Shown here one piece after another: positions 44,608-56,116 of a stretch of DNA of 64,000 bases (the stretch's first letter is position 1; each line of letters begins with the position of its first letter). A program made the translations under genes and the position numbers. The stretch is from Bemisia tabaci (Eukaryota; Arthropoda; Insecta; Hemiptera; Aleyrodidae). Below the pieces are notes generated by a model. That model was given only the letters and a program-made list of their open reading frames with translations. It had not been told where the DNA came from and searched no databases. The stretch lies in the NCBI RefSeq assembly GCF_918797505.1, contig NC_092794.1, positions 61,241,167 through 61,305,166 of the forward strand, written 5' to 3'.

Positions 44608-47600
44608 GTAAGTTTTTCCCCCCTTTTTTGGTTTCTCTTCCCATTCATCTTCTGTTTTACTTTACAGCTACACGAGTAAACATTTTGAAAAAAAAGATAT
44701 ATGTTTTAGCAGGTTTTGAAAGTTTTACAAGTTTTCAGGCAGCATCAGCATTCCAGGTATTCATCAAGACTATAAAAAATCTGCCCTATTTTTCGTCTTG
44801 CACCTTAAGGAACGTATTTTGTCTGTGCTGTTTCTGTACTTTCACATGCATTTTACTTTTTCAGAGAAGAATAGTCTTATGAACAAGTTTATGAACTCCA
44901 GAGTCTTTTCTCACATGGGTAATAAAAAGCAATAGAAATATTAGGAAAATTCATTTGACACGGTTCTCCTAGAGGTAAATAAAATGTAAGTAAGAAATAA
45001 TGAAACAACGCAATCAAAATACATTTCTTTGTGTGTGAGACAACAAATTTTTGACTAAATGAGCTGCATTTCAAGTCAACAAATTTTTAACCTTCATGAT
45101 TTTTTTATACTTTGTAATCAACTTTAAATGAAGACACTTTCCATGATGCACAGACTCTATTATCACTTAATGACCTGTAAGTTTCAATCATTATAAGTAT
45201 TGTAATTCTATGACTTTTGCAATGGACCCAATGAAAAATTATAAGTTGATCTTGTAAATGTAATGAAAGTCAGCTTCTAAAATCCTGACAAGTCCGGGAA
45301 CTATTAAAATATTGAAGTCTCCATTTACCTGAATTTCCTTAATTAACTATTTTATCCATCCTCATTCCCATTCCTTTTACATGATATGAGATTCCTTTTA
45401 CATAATCACTTCAAATAAGTATGAAATCCGTAAGGTTACTTTTGACATAATAGTTTTGATAAATATGATTGGGTATGTTACTTACTGTGACCTCCCTCTA
45501 GCAAGTTCTCATAAGGTAGTTAGGCTGTTTTCACTATTGTAACAAAGTTTGTAAGAAGTTAATAAATAGACTATGATAGTATTAATGATCTGTCAACGTT
45601 TTTAGCCTCCTACAGCGATGTAGCATGCAGGATTTCCAATAAAAACCAGGATCAAATCAAAGAATTTATGAACAACCCTTGAGCTAAATTGTTATCCGAT
45701 ATTCTTTGGCCTCGGAATCTTTACGAAGTGTTTAGATTAGATTCAAATACTTTCTTAGTTAACGCCAGCATATTGTTTCACTTGAAATGATAACTGCACG
45801 GCTCTAACTCAACAACTCTACCTCAAGCAACATGTACATAAATCTTCATCAAAATTCCACATCATTGTGAAGTCCAAAGTTTTCAAAATTTTCCTTCAAA
45901 CAAATATACATTTTTTGAGGAATGAATCGCTTTAAAAAAATATAATTTTGAAAGTCATTTTTTTAGTTTTCCCTCAAGTTAAGAAGATAACTTTTGTAGA
46001 AATCGTTCACTGCTATATCATCCTTTAAATCCTAATCTAAACTTTCCTCTCATCGTTCAACCTTACCCTCCTACCCTGCTAAGACTGGTCAATTTTAAAC
46101 TCCAGCGGTGCTCAGGTCTTCTTTCGGAACAACTCAAGTTCAGCCAACAACGCCCTCACTTGCTCAGCGACCACCAGAAGATCAGTGTCGGGCTGATGAC
46201 AAGGTCAAGTGTGGGGATGGGTCATACTACATTTGTAGAGACCAATTGTGTGATGGTCATGTAGATTGTCCTGATGGAGATGATGAAGAAAACTGTCTGT
46301 CGCCCACACCTATTTGTAAGAGAACAGATTTATTTGCTTGGGTCCCTGTGGTTGATGGATTATGTCAAGCTGTCTCTGCTGTCTGTTCAACTAACTTCTC
46401 TGCATTATCGTTGCCTCAATATTAGCTTGGATATTTCATATGGCTTGAAGTTATTACAGAAATTCTGTTTGAATAGGTAATTGTATATCCGCATCTTTTC
46501 AAATCTCTGCACTTCGTCTGATAATCCTCAGTGCAAATTCATTTACCATCCAAAACGAAAACACATCCCTTCTATGCCACATGATATGTCCATGAACAAT
46601 TGCTCTTTCCGATAACTTCAATTAATCTTATAAGAATAATCTTTCCTCTCTCTTGTAAATTTTGTGTATATTTAATTTATGCTTGTGGCATTTTTGCGCC
46701 AAATCCTAACTACTTCAAGTGCCATTTAATATTAATTTTTTAGAAGTTATTACTTTGAAACTTTTTTTATGACAAAATCTTTAGCTGGTAGATGGTGATA
46801 GTTTTATATGAAAATTTGATATGATGTAGTGCCAGGCACATTTGGTTGTGGATTGCAGTCAAGAGGTTTCAGGTGACCATGTGCTGAACTTTAGACTGTG
46901 ACTTATTTTATGTCGATCTATAGTTAGGTGTTGGTACTTTATTTTGCTGCCACGTACTGTGTGTTGTACACATGAAACGTTAATTTTTTAGCCCAGAAGA
47001 AGGTGAGAGAAGGTAAAAGTATGCAGCAAATTTTACACAAATTCCACTTATTCATGTGAGGTAACAGTTTTTAAACTATGAGTCACTTCTCAGGCTTATT
47101 TATACTAAGTAATACCTACAGAGTTGCAACTTCCTCCTGTTCCATGAATTGGCCAAAATATTTCTGTATTTATTGACAAAGGTCTAAAAATGTTATTTGG
47201 AACTCGCTTGATGTCCATCGTCCAATTTGCAAAAATTATTCTATGTTATGATACTGTTTTGATAAATTTAATATCCAGAAAAATTTATCAATATAAAATC
47301 ATATCAATCCGTATCATTAAAACTTATAAAACTCAAAGAAATATTAAGCTAATGCTGTTTTTAGAGAACTCTTATTTCTGTGCAAAAATTGGATTTTCCC
47401 AAAATAATTTTTATGCATATTGTACATTTATCATGCTTTTAACTCTCTCGCTTTTCAAAATAACTTTGTTTGTATATGTTCTTATGTACCTACATATAAT
47501 ATTTTTAATTAAATACTTGATAAGTATAATTATGAAGATTTATCCTGGATGGTACTGTGAATGTGGAAGAGTTCCAATTCAGGTGTAAACAGCACCGAAA

Positions 47601-48271
47601 TATTCAATTATTTAAAGTAAATTATAGCTTTCTGTCTGCAATAACTCATGTGATAATTATAGGTACTCAGTGAATATTGTTCATCGGAAGACATCCATTG
47701 TCACTAGTTGATATTTGTAACGGTGAAAATTGCCCTACTCTGTGCAGGAGTTTCGTTTCTGTTTTTACAGTTATTTTCCCCAGTTTTGACCTTTTGCTGA
47801 CAGAGCTCCCCCTTGTGTTTCTATTTAGATGTGTGGTTCATCAAATGGCAACAAAGAATCATTAAATTCGTGTATGCAGTTCAAGATTTTTAAAATGATA
47901 CTACTACATTTAGAACCAACTAGTCCAGAGGTCACTGATAACACCATGACCTTCATTTAGTTTGAAGTCTCATAATCTAAACGAGACTTTTTTTATGTCT
48001 TCCTTGGGCCAATTGATCTTCACACTTTATGGCAGTCTAGCAACTTGAACCGTCTTAATATGCTTTCATTGTCACAAGTCATAATTATAAGTCATGAGGC
48101 TAATTTGCAGCACTGTCAAGTCTGTTTAAATACTTCTGAACTTGATATAAGTAGTTCAGGAACAGAAGTCTTAACTTTAATCTAGGTCGAAACCAGCCTC
48201 ATCCTTTATCTTATAGACACTCTTGGCTTTGAATAAGAACTGCCTCTCTGAAGAATAATATGGAGACCACA
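44608..48271. other. Introns around LDLa exon 2, poor in foldbacks
   Basis: Apart from the exon at 46106-46315 this is plain AT-rich DNA with none of the recognised families. A 132-codon + frame at 47190 is AT-driven. Confidence 0.5.
46106..46315 (+). CDS. Perlecan-like gene, linker plus LDL-receptor class A module 2
   Basis: This exon has 210 bases, phase 1 at both ends, acceptor aattttaaactccag and donor ATTT|GTAAGAG. About 25 residues of Thr/Pro/Gln-rich linker (VQPTTPSLAQRPPEDQ) precede the module. The module runs CRADDKVKCGDGSYY, ICRDQLC, then CPDGDDEENC, giving six cysteines and the calcium-binding acidic cluster. A second AG ten bases downstream (46114-46115) would break the reading frame, so I take the upstream one. 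The LDLa module probably helps form a rigid, calcium-stabilised extracellular rod. No ligand can be read from sequence. Confidence 0.9.
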
Positions 48272-48545
48272 CATTGACTGTGAAACTGTAGGAATGAGAC
48301 TCTTGTTCGTGATGTTTCGAAATCTTAGCTCCTATTTTGTTTTACTAAAGGAGAGTTAGCTCTCCTTATATTTCCTACATGATTGCTTGATATTTCATCG
48401 ATTTTTCTTGACACAGAAAAGAAAAACCAGGAAAGTTTTTAAGAAATAACATTGAGCATTTTTTCTCTTAAAAAATGAAGTATGATGGAAACTGGGAAGT
48501 CTACAACGTTGCAAACCAAGATACGCATCCCTACAGTTTAAATTG
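48272..48545. mobile_element. Family X foldback, copy 4 (diverged)
   Basis: CATTGACTGTGAAACTGTAG on the left pairs with CATCCCTACAGTTT on the right. GGAAGTCTACAACGTTGCAA marks the family. Confidence 0.6.
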
Positions 48546-49268
48546 ATAGGTTTCTAATGAACAACTCAATGTAGATAACTTAGAAAAGTTTCCATAATTT
48601 TTCTTTCTTTGCTGTCCATTTCTTTCGATGAGCAATAATTTTATTCTTGTTCTTTTCAAAGAATAAAGTGCTCTATCTGAATTTAATTATTGTAAATAGG
48701 CTGTAATGCTGTACATAGATATACTGCCTTGTCTTGCTGGAAAATTCAATTATACCTAAAATAAGTCAATTCTGTGAAACAAAAATTGACTCTTCCACTG
48801 AATTCTGTGAGTGCTAAGAAAGCATATTGTTCTGTAGGGAACCTTTTTGCCTTGTGTTGCTGATATGATATTCTATAAACTTGTCGGGTTGATGTTTCGA
48901 AAAACAATTTTTATCATCAAAGTAAGAATACTTTCATGGAAATCTGTCTGAAGAAAAAAACAAAAACACAAACATCCACACGCATTTTTCTATTGTTTTT
49001 GAAATGTTTATCGATACGAGTTTTATTTTGAAAGAATGTCATATTACCAACACTTCTTCAAGTCCTGATTTAGATTGTATATTTAAGTGCTCTTAATGAG
49101 TGAAAAGTCAACGCTACATTAAGAGTATTTTTACAATCTATGAAATATGAAATGCCAATTTTCCAAACACTACACACTTACCCTTCTGTAACAAGTTTCA
49201 CATAATATTATCAAATCCTTCAGTGAAATTTTTGATTTTTGTATTCATATCTTAATTATTTTTTTCAG

Positions 49269-49400
49269 CTTGCTCTGCTGAGGAGTTCCTATGTGATTTG
49301 ACCAGGTGCATCCCAAAGCAAAAAGTGTGTGATGGACAGCATGATTGTTCGGATGAAACTGATGAAGATTCGGAGCATTGTTTGCCTCCAGAACCAGTTG
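49269..49400 (+). CDS. Perlecan-like gene, LDL-receptor class A module 3
   Basis: This 132-base exon is phase 1 at both ends. The acceptor is tcttaattatttttttcag and the donor GTTG|GTGAGT. The cysteine pattern is complete: CSAEEFLC, then RCIPKQKVC, then DCSDETDEDSEHC, with two extra residues in the last loop. It is the last exon I can recognise. The donor is strong, so the gene continues, but I saw no further LDLa, laminin or Ig exon in the remaining 14.6 kb. Insect perlecans usually carry many more LDLa modules, so the next intron is probably long and reaches beyond the window. Confidence 0.92.
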
Positions 49401-49654
49401 GTGAGTACAGAAAAAGTCTCTTTCTCCTGTTTTCTCACTCTTAATGTTTTCAATTCATATTAAATATTCACGATGCTAGCTGCAGGCTCCCTCTCGAAGG
49501 CTTGACGTTTTATTTTTGGTAAACGAGCAGCACCAAAAAATTTCAATAACAGTTTCCTCGAATTCCCCGTTTTTCGTCCTTGAACTTTGAATTTCTACCA
49601 AAGAATTATTTTTTTTTTAAATTTTTGGTTGTGCTTCGCGTCAAATGATGTCAA

Positions 49655-49917
49655 CTTTACTCTTCTAAGGGAACAGAAAGAAACCAAGCCACATCAGCTA
49701 TTGCCACTTAAAACTGGGAAATTTAATTTTTTTTATGAGAGAACGTTTGTGCGGATTCCTTTGAAAATTTTAAGGAATTTGCTTTGTATAATGGAGATAT
49801 TGAAATTTGCCTGAAAATCTGCACAACTGTTTTCATATAAAAGATTAAATTGCCCAATTAAATTTGGGAATAGCTGATGTGGTTTGTTTCCTTTCTGTTA
49901 ACCGCTGTCCATTCAGG
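49655..49917. mobile_element. Family W foldback, copy 5
   Basis: The arms ACCAAGCCACATCAGCTATT and AATAGCTGATGTGGTTTGTT resemble copy 4. It lies 0.25 kb after LDLa exon 3. Confidence 0.8.
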
Positions 49918-49950
49918 TATTTCATTTTTTTCTTCTTCCCAACATAAGGC

Positions 49951-50538
49951 TCATCGACAGTGAAACTGCAGAAACCAGAATCTTGATTTTCGACGCCGCA
50001 GTCTCCCTATTAAACTTTTTATCTCTCTAAATGGTAAACCACTCGGTGTGTGTATGTGCATCAGTCGCTTTTACAGCGCACTAGGGCGCTCTGCGACGCC
50101 TAACCGCCATTGGAATCTGTCAAGACATACATCTTCCATGTCTGGCATCTCTTCATCTCTTTTTGATGCCTTCTATCCACCTCTCAACTGGACGCCCTCT
50201 TCGACGCCTCCCTGGAGGAACCCACTCCAAAACGTTTGTCGTCGGCAATCTGGTATCGGACATTATCTGTACATGCCCCTACTATACCAACAACTTGGTC
50301 ATGATATCGTGCAAAATTGTCTCTTCAACACTTATGATTTCTCGGACACGTTCAACCGCTAAGTATCATTTCTCGAAAACATCCGTGATTTTTCTTCGCC
50401 GTGTGAAGAATGTTCCGTGAAAATTTCAAGCCGTAAAGTTGGTTTGATCTTCTTTTAAGAAATAAAAAAGTATCAGAGATTTTGAAGCACCGCAATGGAG
50501 ACGAGATACGCGGTTTTGCCGTTTCTTTTGTCGATACT
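49951..50538. mobile_element. Family X foldback, copy 3, split by a non-LTR tail
   Basis: The left end is TCATCGACAGTGAAACTGCA; the right end TTTTGCCGTTTCTTTTGTCG is diverged. The element is interrupted by the antisense non-LTR tail. Confidence 0.7.
50047..50345 (-). pseudogene. Non-LTR retrotransposon tail, antisense copy 2
   Basis: The reverse complement matches copy 1 (GACCAAGTTGTTGGTATAG, EWVPPGRRRRGRP-like codons, RWIEGI-like codons, then the same 3' untranslated region), but stops and a frameshift break it. It has inserted into a family X foldback, whose halves lie on either side (49951-50046 and about 50346-50538). Confidence 0.75.
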
Positions 50539-50587
50539 TTACCCTCCTACGTCTCGTTCTCATCAGATTTTGTGTTCCTGCCGCCCA

Positions 50588-51252
50588 ACGGGCTGATTCT
50601 TGAAATTGATAGACAAAACGATAGACAAAGAAGATCTATGGAGTATGGAACGATCCTATTGGTTGAAGTAGGTGGTTCCCATAGACTAAAGGGGAAAATG
50701 ATGGACTTGCTGAAGGATCTCTCGTGGGTTGCCGTTAGTTAGTCTTCCGCTTCCCCCAATAGGATCCCTCCATATACCTTTTGTCCTCTTTGTCCATTGG
50801 TTTGTCTATCAATTCCAATATTGGAGTTTGGATTGTAGCCGAGTGCTAGAAATAATGCAAAAATGTTTTAAAAAAACACATTTTATTAACAATTTTATAC
50901 CGAAGCTTTTCGAAGCGAACGCTATAAATATTGGAAATGATGCATTTAATGATTCACACGAAATTGCGAAAAAAATTGCGGTGCGTTAAACTCATACCAA
51001 AGTGTCGCACACGATTGTAGTTTTTTCGCAATTTCGTGTGAATCATTAAATGCAGAATTTCCAATATTTATAGCGTTCGCTTCGAAAAGCTTCGGTATAA
51101 AATTGTTACTAAAATGTAAGTGTTTTTTAAAAACATTTTTGCATTTTTTCTAGAACTCGGCTACAATCCAAACTCCAATATATTTAGTGCTACTACCTTC
51201 AGACATTGCATTACAATGTTCGCTGATTTCAATTCCAATAATCGGTCCGCTG
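50588..51252. mobile_element. Family J element, interrupted by a long hairpin
   Basis: The left end is GGGCTGATTCTTGAAATTGA; the right end ATTCCAATAATCGGTCCGCT. A long palindrome (50818-51183) sits within its right terminus, with TCAATTCCAATA present on both sides. Confidence 0.7.
50818..51183. repeat. Long hairpin 4, inserted in family J
   Basis: ATATTGGAGTTTGGATTGTA pairs with TACAATCCAAACTCCAATAT. The arms are about 155 bp and include CGAAGCTTTTCGAAGCGAAC and its complement. Confidence 0.9.
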
Positions 51253-51628
51253 CGATGGAAATAATGACGTAATTAGCAAAACTCGAGATGATCAAAACTG
51301 GCGATGGACGTGGGCCATGGAGCTACCGTTCCCTGCTCTCGGAAGCCCGGTAGCGTGGAGTACCTCATCTCGGCATTGTGTGTTAATTAGCTTCGCGGGC
51401 CGATACCGAGATGTGAAACATTGTAGCCGTGGGGCGGCCTTGAACAGGGGCCCAAGTCGCGGGTCCTGGGGTCTCATCCCGTTGCTTCCTTTTGTTTTTC
51501 TCTTCTTGTCTCGTGTCTCTCTTCCGAGAACCTTGCGCAAGTTCACGATTGTGTCACGTCTTGACGGCAAGAGCACCCGGCTTCGGAAAAGTCCCGATGA
51601 GTGAGGCAAAAGCATCCGATGCTCAATT
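51253..51628. other. GC-rich block, unassigned
   Basis: Frames are open on both strands (up to 107 codons) because of high GC. No domain or splice pattern. Confidence 0.4.
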
Positions 51629-51881
51629 CGTCACCTTCTGGTCAAAGTATCACAAACGCCATGCGATGTTGAAAAATTTTCGCCGCCATTTTATTTTTTT
51701 ACAGAGAAAGTGGTCAACGAAGCTGTCCGAAAATTTCATCGAGTTTTTTTTGTGCTCCCTATAAAATTCAGTGAAATTTTCAAACAGATTCAACCAATAG
51801 TATCTCTGTAAAAAAATAAAATGGCAGCGGAAATTTTTAAACGTCGCAAGACGCTTGTGATACTTTGGCCGGAAGGTGACG
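51629..51881. mobile_element. Family E foldback, copy 2
   Basis: The ends are CGTCACCTTC and GAAGGTGACG. The arms match copy 1, including ACGAAGCTGTCCGAAAATTT. Confidence 0.8.
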
Positions 51882-52206
51882 AAATGGGTGGAACCAGGGG
51901 GGTTGGGAGGCCTCCTCTCCAGAAATTCAATTGGCCCCCTAAGGAACGTGAGGGGTTTTGCCGAATAAATCGTTACGTGCCTTTCATCTTTGGAATCTTA
52001 ATTCGATCAATTTTTCGAAGCTTCAAAACAGAGACTAGCTCATAATTGCTGCTGAGACGTCTCAAGTTTTCAAAATTTTCCCGAAGAGGCCCCTCGGATC
52101 GCCTTTGGCTTTTGCAGCTGGGGAAATCACCCTGGAAACAACTGGATCTTACTAGGAAAAAGGCACTGGTCAGTTGTGAATTATGATCATTTCAGAAACC
52201 ATCAAG

Positions 52207-52406
52207 CACTGAAAAAAAAGTTACGGGCTGTATAGACAAGCCGTCCAATCCGAGCTCATAGGCCGAAAGTTCCGGGTGCTGGAGCCGCAGCTTTGGTTGC
52301 TCCGGGTGCTTCGCCCGTAACCTCCGGCCTCTGACTCCGGCCCGCGGACAGTATGTCCATATAGCCCGTAAGTACGGCTTCCGCGGCCGGAGTTTTTTTT
52401 TCAGTG
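52207..52406. mobile_element. Family B foldback MITE, copy 3
   Basis: The ends are CACTGAAAAAAAAG and TTTTTTTTTCAGTG, with the same GC-rich arms and centre as the other B copies. Confidence 0.85.
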
Positions 52407-52839
52407 CAGACATTTGGGATCGGAGACAGAAAGTGCGTCGCCGATATGACGGCCAAAAATGTGTCCATCATTTCGGCGATGCACCATTGCACCCCTCTGT
52501 TCGCCCTCTGATGCCAAGTGTCTGATGGTTCCTTCTGAAATTATCATACTTAATGTCTGAGCAGTGCCTTTGAGGAAACAATAATTTGAATGCATGAAAT
52601 CAAATAATAAGTGAAGTTGGTCGTCGAAGTGACCAAAAGACCACATTTTCGAACCAAAATCCTTCCAAAACCAATGTAAATTTTGATGCAGCTCGCTGCA
52701 CGTATCAGCATTGAACTATATGAGATTTTTCAGCTCGGAAAATGTTTTGGCCAATCTTGTTAGCGGACCCTCGGAAGAGTAGAATAAAAACGTATGTTAA
52801 AAAATTAAAAGTGGCTTTGCCCCTCTAGCTGAAAATGAT

Positions 52840-53105
52840 CCGTAAGGCCTTTTCTCCACGGAACGTCTTATGGGATTTGTCCCAGGGAAAAATCTCACTT
52901 GCGAAGTTGGAAAAAATATTGAGTCAGTCAATACTAATCACCGAGCCAACTAAGAGTCATCTTTGGAGTCCTGAGAACGACTCAAGAAGAAGAAGAAGAA
53001 GAATTTTGTTGTGTTGTTTAACGGGGAAAAAGCCTAGAAGTTTCATTCCTGCGATTCGAACTTGGGAAAAATCCCGTAAAACGTCCCGTGGAGACAAGGC
53101 GTAAG
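52840..53105. mobile_element. Family DD foldback
   Basis: CCGTAAGGCCTTTTCTCCAC pairs with GTGGAGACAAGGCGTAAG; further in, GGGATTTGTCCCAG pairs with TGGGAAAAATCCC. It lies 30 bp before A copy 6. Confidence 0.7.
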
Positions 53106-53134
53106 CATTTGCTCAGCTCAGCATCGCGCTTATC

Positions 53135-53139
53135 CACTG

Positions 53140-53185
<46 letters not shown>

Positions 53186-53404
53186 ACACATTGGATCTAG
53201 AGTCCAGACTCTTGAAAACATTGATAAGAAAAAATACTCTTAATTCAATCGGTTTTTTGCTTGAATCAAAACGAAATCCGCTTAAATTAAGAGGCTTGGT
53301 TCTTGATTTAAGCTAGATTCTGATTGAATCAAGAGTCCTTTTTCTTTTCAATGTTTTCAAGAGTCTGGACTCCAGATCCAATGTGTTTTTTTTTTTTTCC
53401 AGTG
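53135..53404. mobile_element. Family A foldback MITE, copy 6, with expanded poly-A
   Basis: Same arms as the others, but the A run after the left CACTG has grown to about 45 A. TC flanks both sides. Confidence 0.85.
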
Positions 53405-53990
53405 TCAGGACCCGTGCAAGTATGAATTGGCGATTTTCCACCCCCCTTCCCCCTCGAGAACGCTGCAATCGGGATACTCCGCCGAGGAGACCATACCCCC
53501 TCCCACCGTAAGTGCGTTACGTCATGCTCAACTGGCCCTTTGGCGAGCTCGGCGTAACCCCGAGTCCGCGCGATTTTTTATCATCGGTAGTCATTGGCGC
53601 CAGTTAATGAGGCATGGGCTCTTGGGCAGGAATCATGATTCATGAATGAGCGAGCAAGTTACTGCCGGAGAGCTCGATCGAGTAGGCGTGTCATGGGATC
53701 GGCTTAAATATCGTCATTGTTACCGATTAGCTCGGACTCTCGCGCGATTTGTTCGCGTATTGCATCAAATCGCCAAGGCGAATCGAAGCATTGCTAGACA
53801 ACCAGGTACATTATAAATATTTTAGACAGCCCGCATTGGCAATCTAAGAAATGTAATCGGGTGTAATTTCAAGTTCGGAGGTCAACGCTACTTTTCGCCT
53901 TATGATGGTCGATGAGCAACTTGATAAGCATGCATCTGAGTGGTGTCTTTGCCAGGCGAGTTTTCGCAAATTAGGCTGGGACTCTTTGGT
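53405..53990. other. GC-rich non-coding block
   Basis: CpG-rich between 53430 and 53780, unique in the window. It could be regulatory; nothing in the sequence proves it. Confidence 0.35.
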
Positions 53991-54440
53991 CTAGAGTACC
54001 TGTGTACGGGAGAGTACCTATTGCCAACTCAATCCTTTTACCACAGAGAAAGTGTGCCGCTCTCTGATTGGTCGGCTGTCATGGAGCCCAAAGTTGGCCC
54101 AATGTAAACAAACCCCAGCCCCTCCACTCCTAATTTGGCCCAGTGGAAACAAACAAGATGGTGAAAAGGTTCTACAAAGTTCTAAACGCGATTTTGGGTG
54201 CGATAGAAATCTTTTACATCCAACTTGTGAATTGAATTCGGATCTAACTTCGATGAATATTTTTGCCGAAAATTAAGCTGTGAGTGTGATTATCATTCAT
54301 TTCTCAGCCGATACTACGTGTTCCTCTGGATCGGGTTTGTTTACATTGGGCCAACTTTGGAGCTCCATGATAGCCCAAAACTGATGAACCAATCAGAGAG
54401 CGACGCAGAGATGGCAACACTCTCCTGTATACAGTTACTT
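53991..54440. mobile_element. Family Z-like foldback, copy 2
   Basis: CTAGAGTACCTGTGTACGGG opens the left arm. CCAAAGTTGGCCCAATGTAA pairs with TTACATTGGGCCAACTTTGG, and CTCTCTGATTGGT with ACCAATCAGAGAG. Confidence 0.7.
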
Positions 54441-54815
54441 GACTTTGGTCATTGGTCGAATTCAAGTTCCACCATTCGGCGAATCCAAGCGTTGGCTTCC
54501 GAAAGTGACTTTTATACTATAGAGAAAGGCAGAATTGCGAGATCTCTATATGTTGTCTCTGTAGACAACTTTCGAGCCGCTAAACATTTTTGTCGCATAC
54601 TAATTTTCAACAGAGTGGCTTGAAGTAAGAGAAATTCATGAAAAATCGAAAATTTCCGGGGAATTTTCTGTGTCCTTTGAGTGATCCTCTATCAGCCACT
54701 CCTAAGATTTGGTGCAAATCCGGAGAGATAGACCATAAATGCTAATTTTGCTCAGTGCGCTTTCTCGCATTTCTTTTATCTATTCGATTCCTCAGCGATT
54801 CCTCTGCTTATTATC

Positions 54816-55236
54816 CCTCTTGTTTTTCCTTCGTTTCTTTTCCTCCCTCTTCTATTTTCTTTTCTTTTCTTCTTTTCTTCTTCTTACTCTTCTTCTTCCT
54901 TGTCTTCTTCTCTCAAAAAAGTCTTCTTCCTTTTCCTCTTCTCCATCTTCTCCTTCCTCTTGTTCTTTTCTTCTCCTCTTCTTCCTCTTCTTCTCTTCTT
55001 CCTCTTCTTCCTCTTCTTCTTCCTCTTCTTCTTCCTCTTCCTCTTCTTCCTCTTCTTCTTCCTCTTCTTCTTCCTCTTCCTCTTCTTCTTCCTCTTCTTC
55101 TTCCTCTCTTCCTCTTCCTCTTCTTCTTCCTCTTCTTCCTCCTATTCTTCCTCTTCTTCCTCTTATTCTTAGTCTTCCTCTTCTTCTTCCTTTTCTTCTT
55201 CCACCTCTTCTTCTTCCTCTTCTTCTTCCTCCTCCT
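54816..55236. repeat. Polypyrimidine tract (TCT/TTC/TCC microsatellite)
   Basis: Over 400 bp the + strand is almost all C and T, mostly TTCTTCCTC units. The Ser-, Leu/Phe-, Glu- and Arg-rich open frames here are artefacts of the repeat. Confidence 0.95.
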
Positions 55237-55920
55237 TCCTTCATGCATGGGGGTTGTTTACGTGGCTGACAATAATTACCCACCCTCGGGACGTTCCTGG
55301 TTCGATTCGCAGCCGACTCGCTATCATTACCCGAGCCTGGGTGCGCTCCGGAGTCCAAGCCTGGAAATGAAGACATTAAAAGCGTCGGTGCGCAACTATT
55401 ATTAATTTTTATCCCTGGCTAAGTCGTCCAGGTCCACCTCCACGTCCACGCGAAAAAGCCGAGTCCGGTCACGGTGCCGACCGTGACGTCATGGTGAAGC
55501 CGGCTCGGGGTCCCGCGAGGCGGAGTGAGATCATAGAGTGCAAATATTGTTTATGGCCGCTCGTCACTCATTAGTCAAGCGCTGCTAAATTGCACCCACA
55601 CTCGCGTCTCCGACTCCGCGCCCCTTTCTGTCCCGGCGCCGGCTCCGGCCCGAAACAGGGCTGCCTCATCGGGCGTAATACCAAGAGCACGTGCCGTCAA
55701 TTTTAAGTTTTTATCCACAGCGCCAGTGGCGTGGCGTGAATGATCGAATATCGTTATTTCGCCATTTGAAGCTATGGTAAACAATCGATTACTAAGGTGT
55801 TCGCTGGGAACACCCTGATAATCGATCTTTTTTCATAGGTTTGAGTAGCGCGTCAATCGATACATCGCAAAGCACGCCACGCCTTTGCACAGCGCATACC
55901 ATCAGTTTTTTTAGAGCATA
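55237..55920. other. GC-rich block with a B-box-like string
   Basis: GGTTCGATTCGCAGCC (55299-55314) resembles an RNA polymerase III B box, but no A box or tRNA fold was found. Confidence 0.35.
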
Positions 55921-56116
55921 CACTGAAAAATAAGTTATGGGCTACATAGACGTGCCGTCCGTTCCGGACTCAGAGGCCGGAAGTTGCCGGGTGCTGGAAC
56001 CGTAGCCGTTCCGGGTGCTACACCTGGAACTTTCGGTCTCCTGAGTCTGGAACGCTGACGATTTATTTATACAGCCCGTAAGCACGGCTTCCGCGGCCGG
56101 AGTTTTGTTTTCAGTG
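55921..56116. mobile_element. Family B foldback MITE, copy 4
   Basis: The ends are CACTGAAAAATAAG and TTTTCAGTG, flanked by TA on both sides. It abuts a truncated family D element. Confidence 0.85.

Noticed and set aside
46114..46115. Alternative acceptor for LDLa exon 2
   Set aside because: It would break the phase-1 frame shared by the neighbouring exons.
47190..47588. 132-codon + frame
   Set aside because: Ile/Leu/Lys/Tyr-rich composition expected from AT-rich intron DNA.
52401..52646. 81-codon minus frame next to B copy 3
   Set aside because: Its end runs into the MITE, and no splice sites or recognised domain were found.
55262..55370. tRNA or tRNA-derived SINE suggested by GGTTCGATTCG
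   Set aside because: No A box at the expected distance and no cloverleaf could be drawn.
54739..55405. Open frames up to 216 codons rich in Ser, Leu/Phe, Glu or Arg
   Set aside because: All are translations of the TTCTTCCTC microsatellite in different frames and on both strands.
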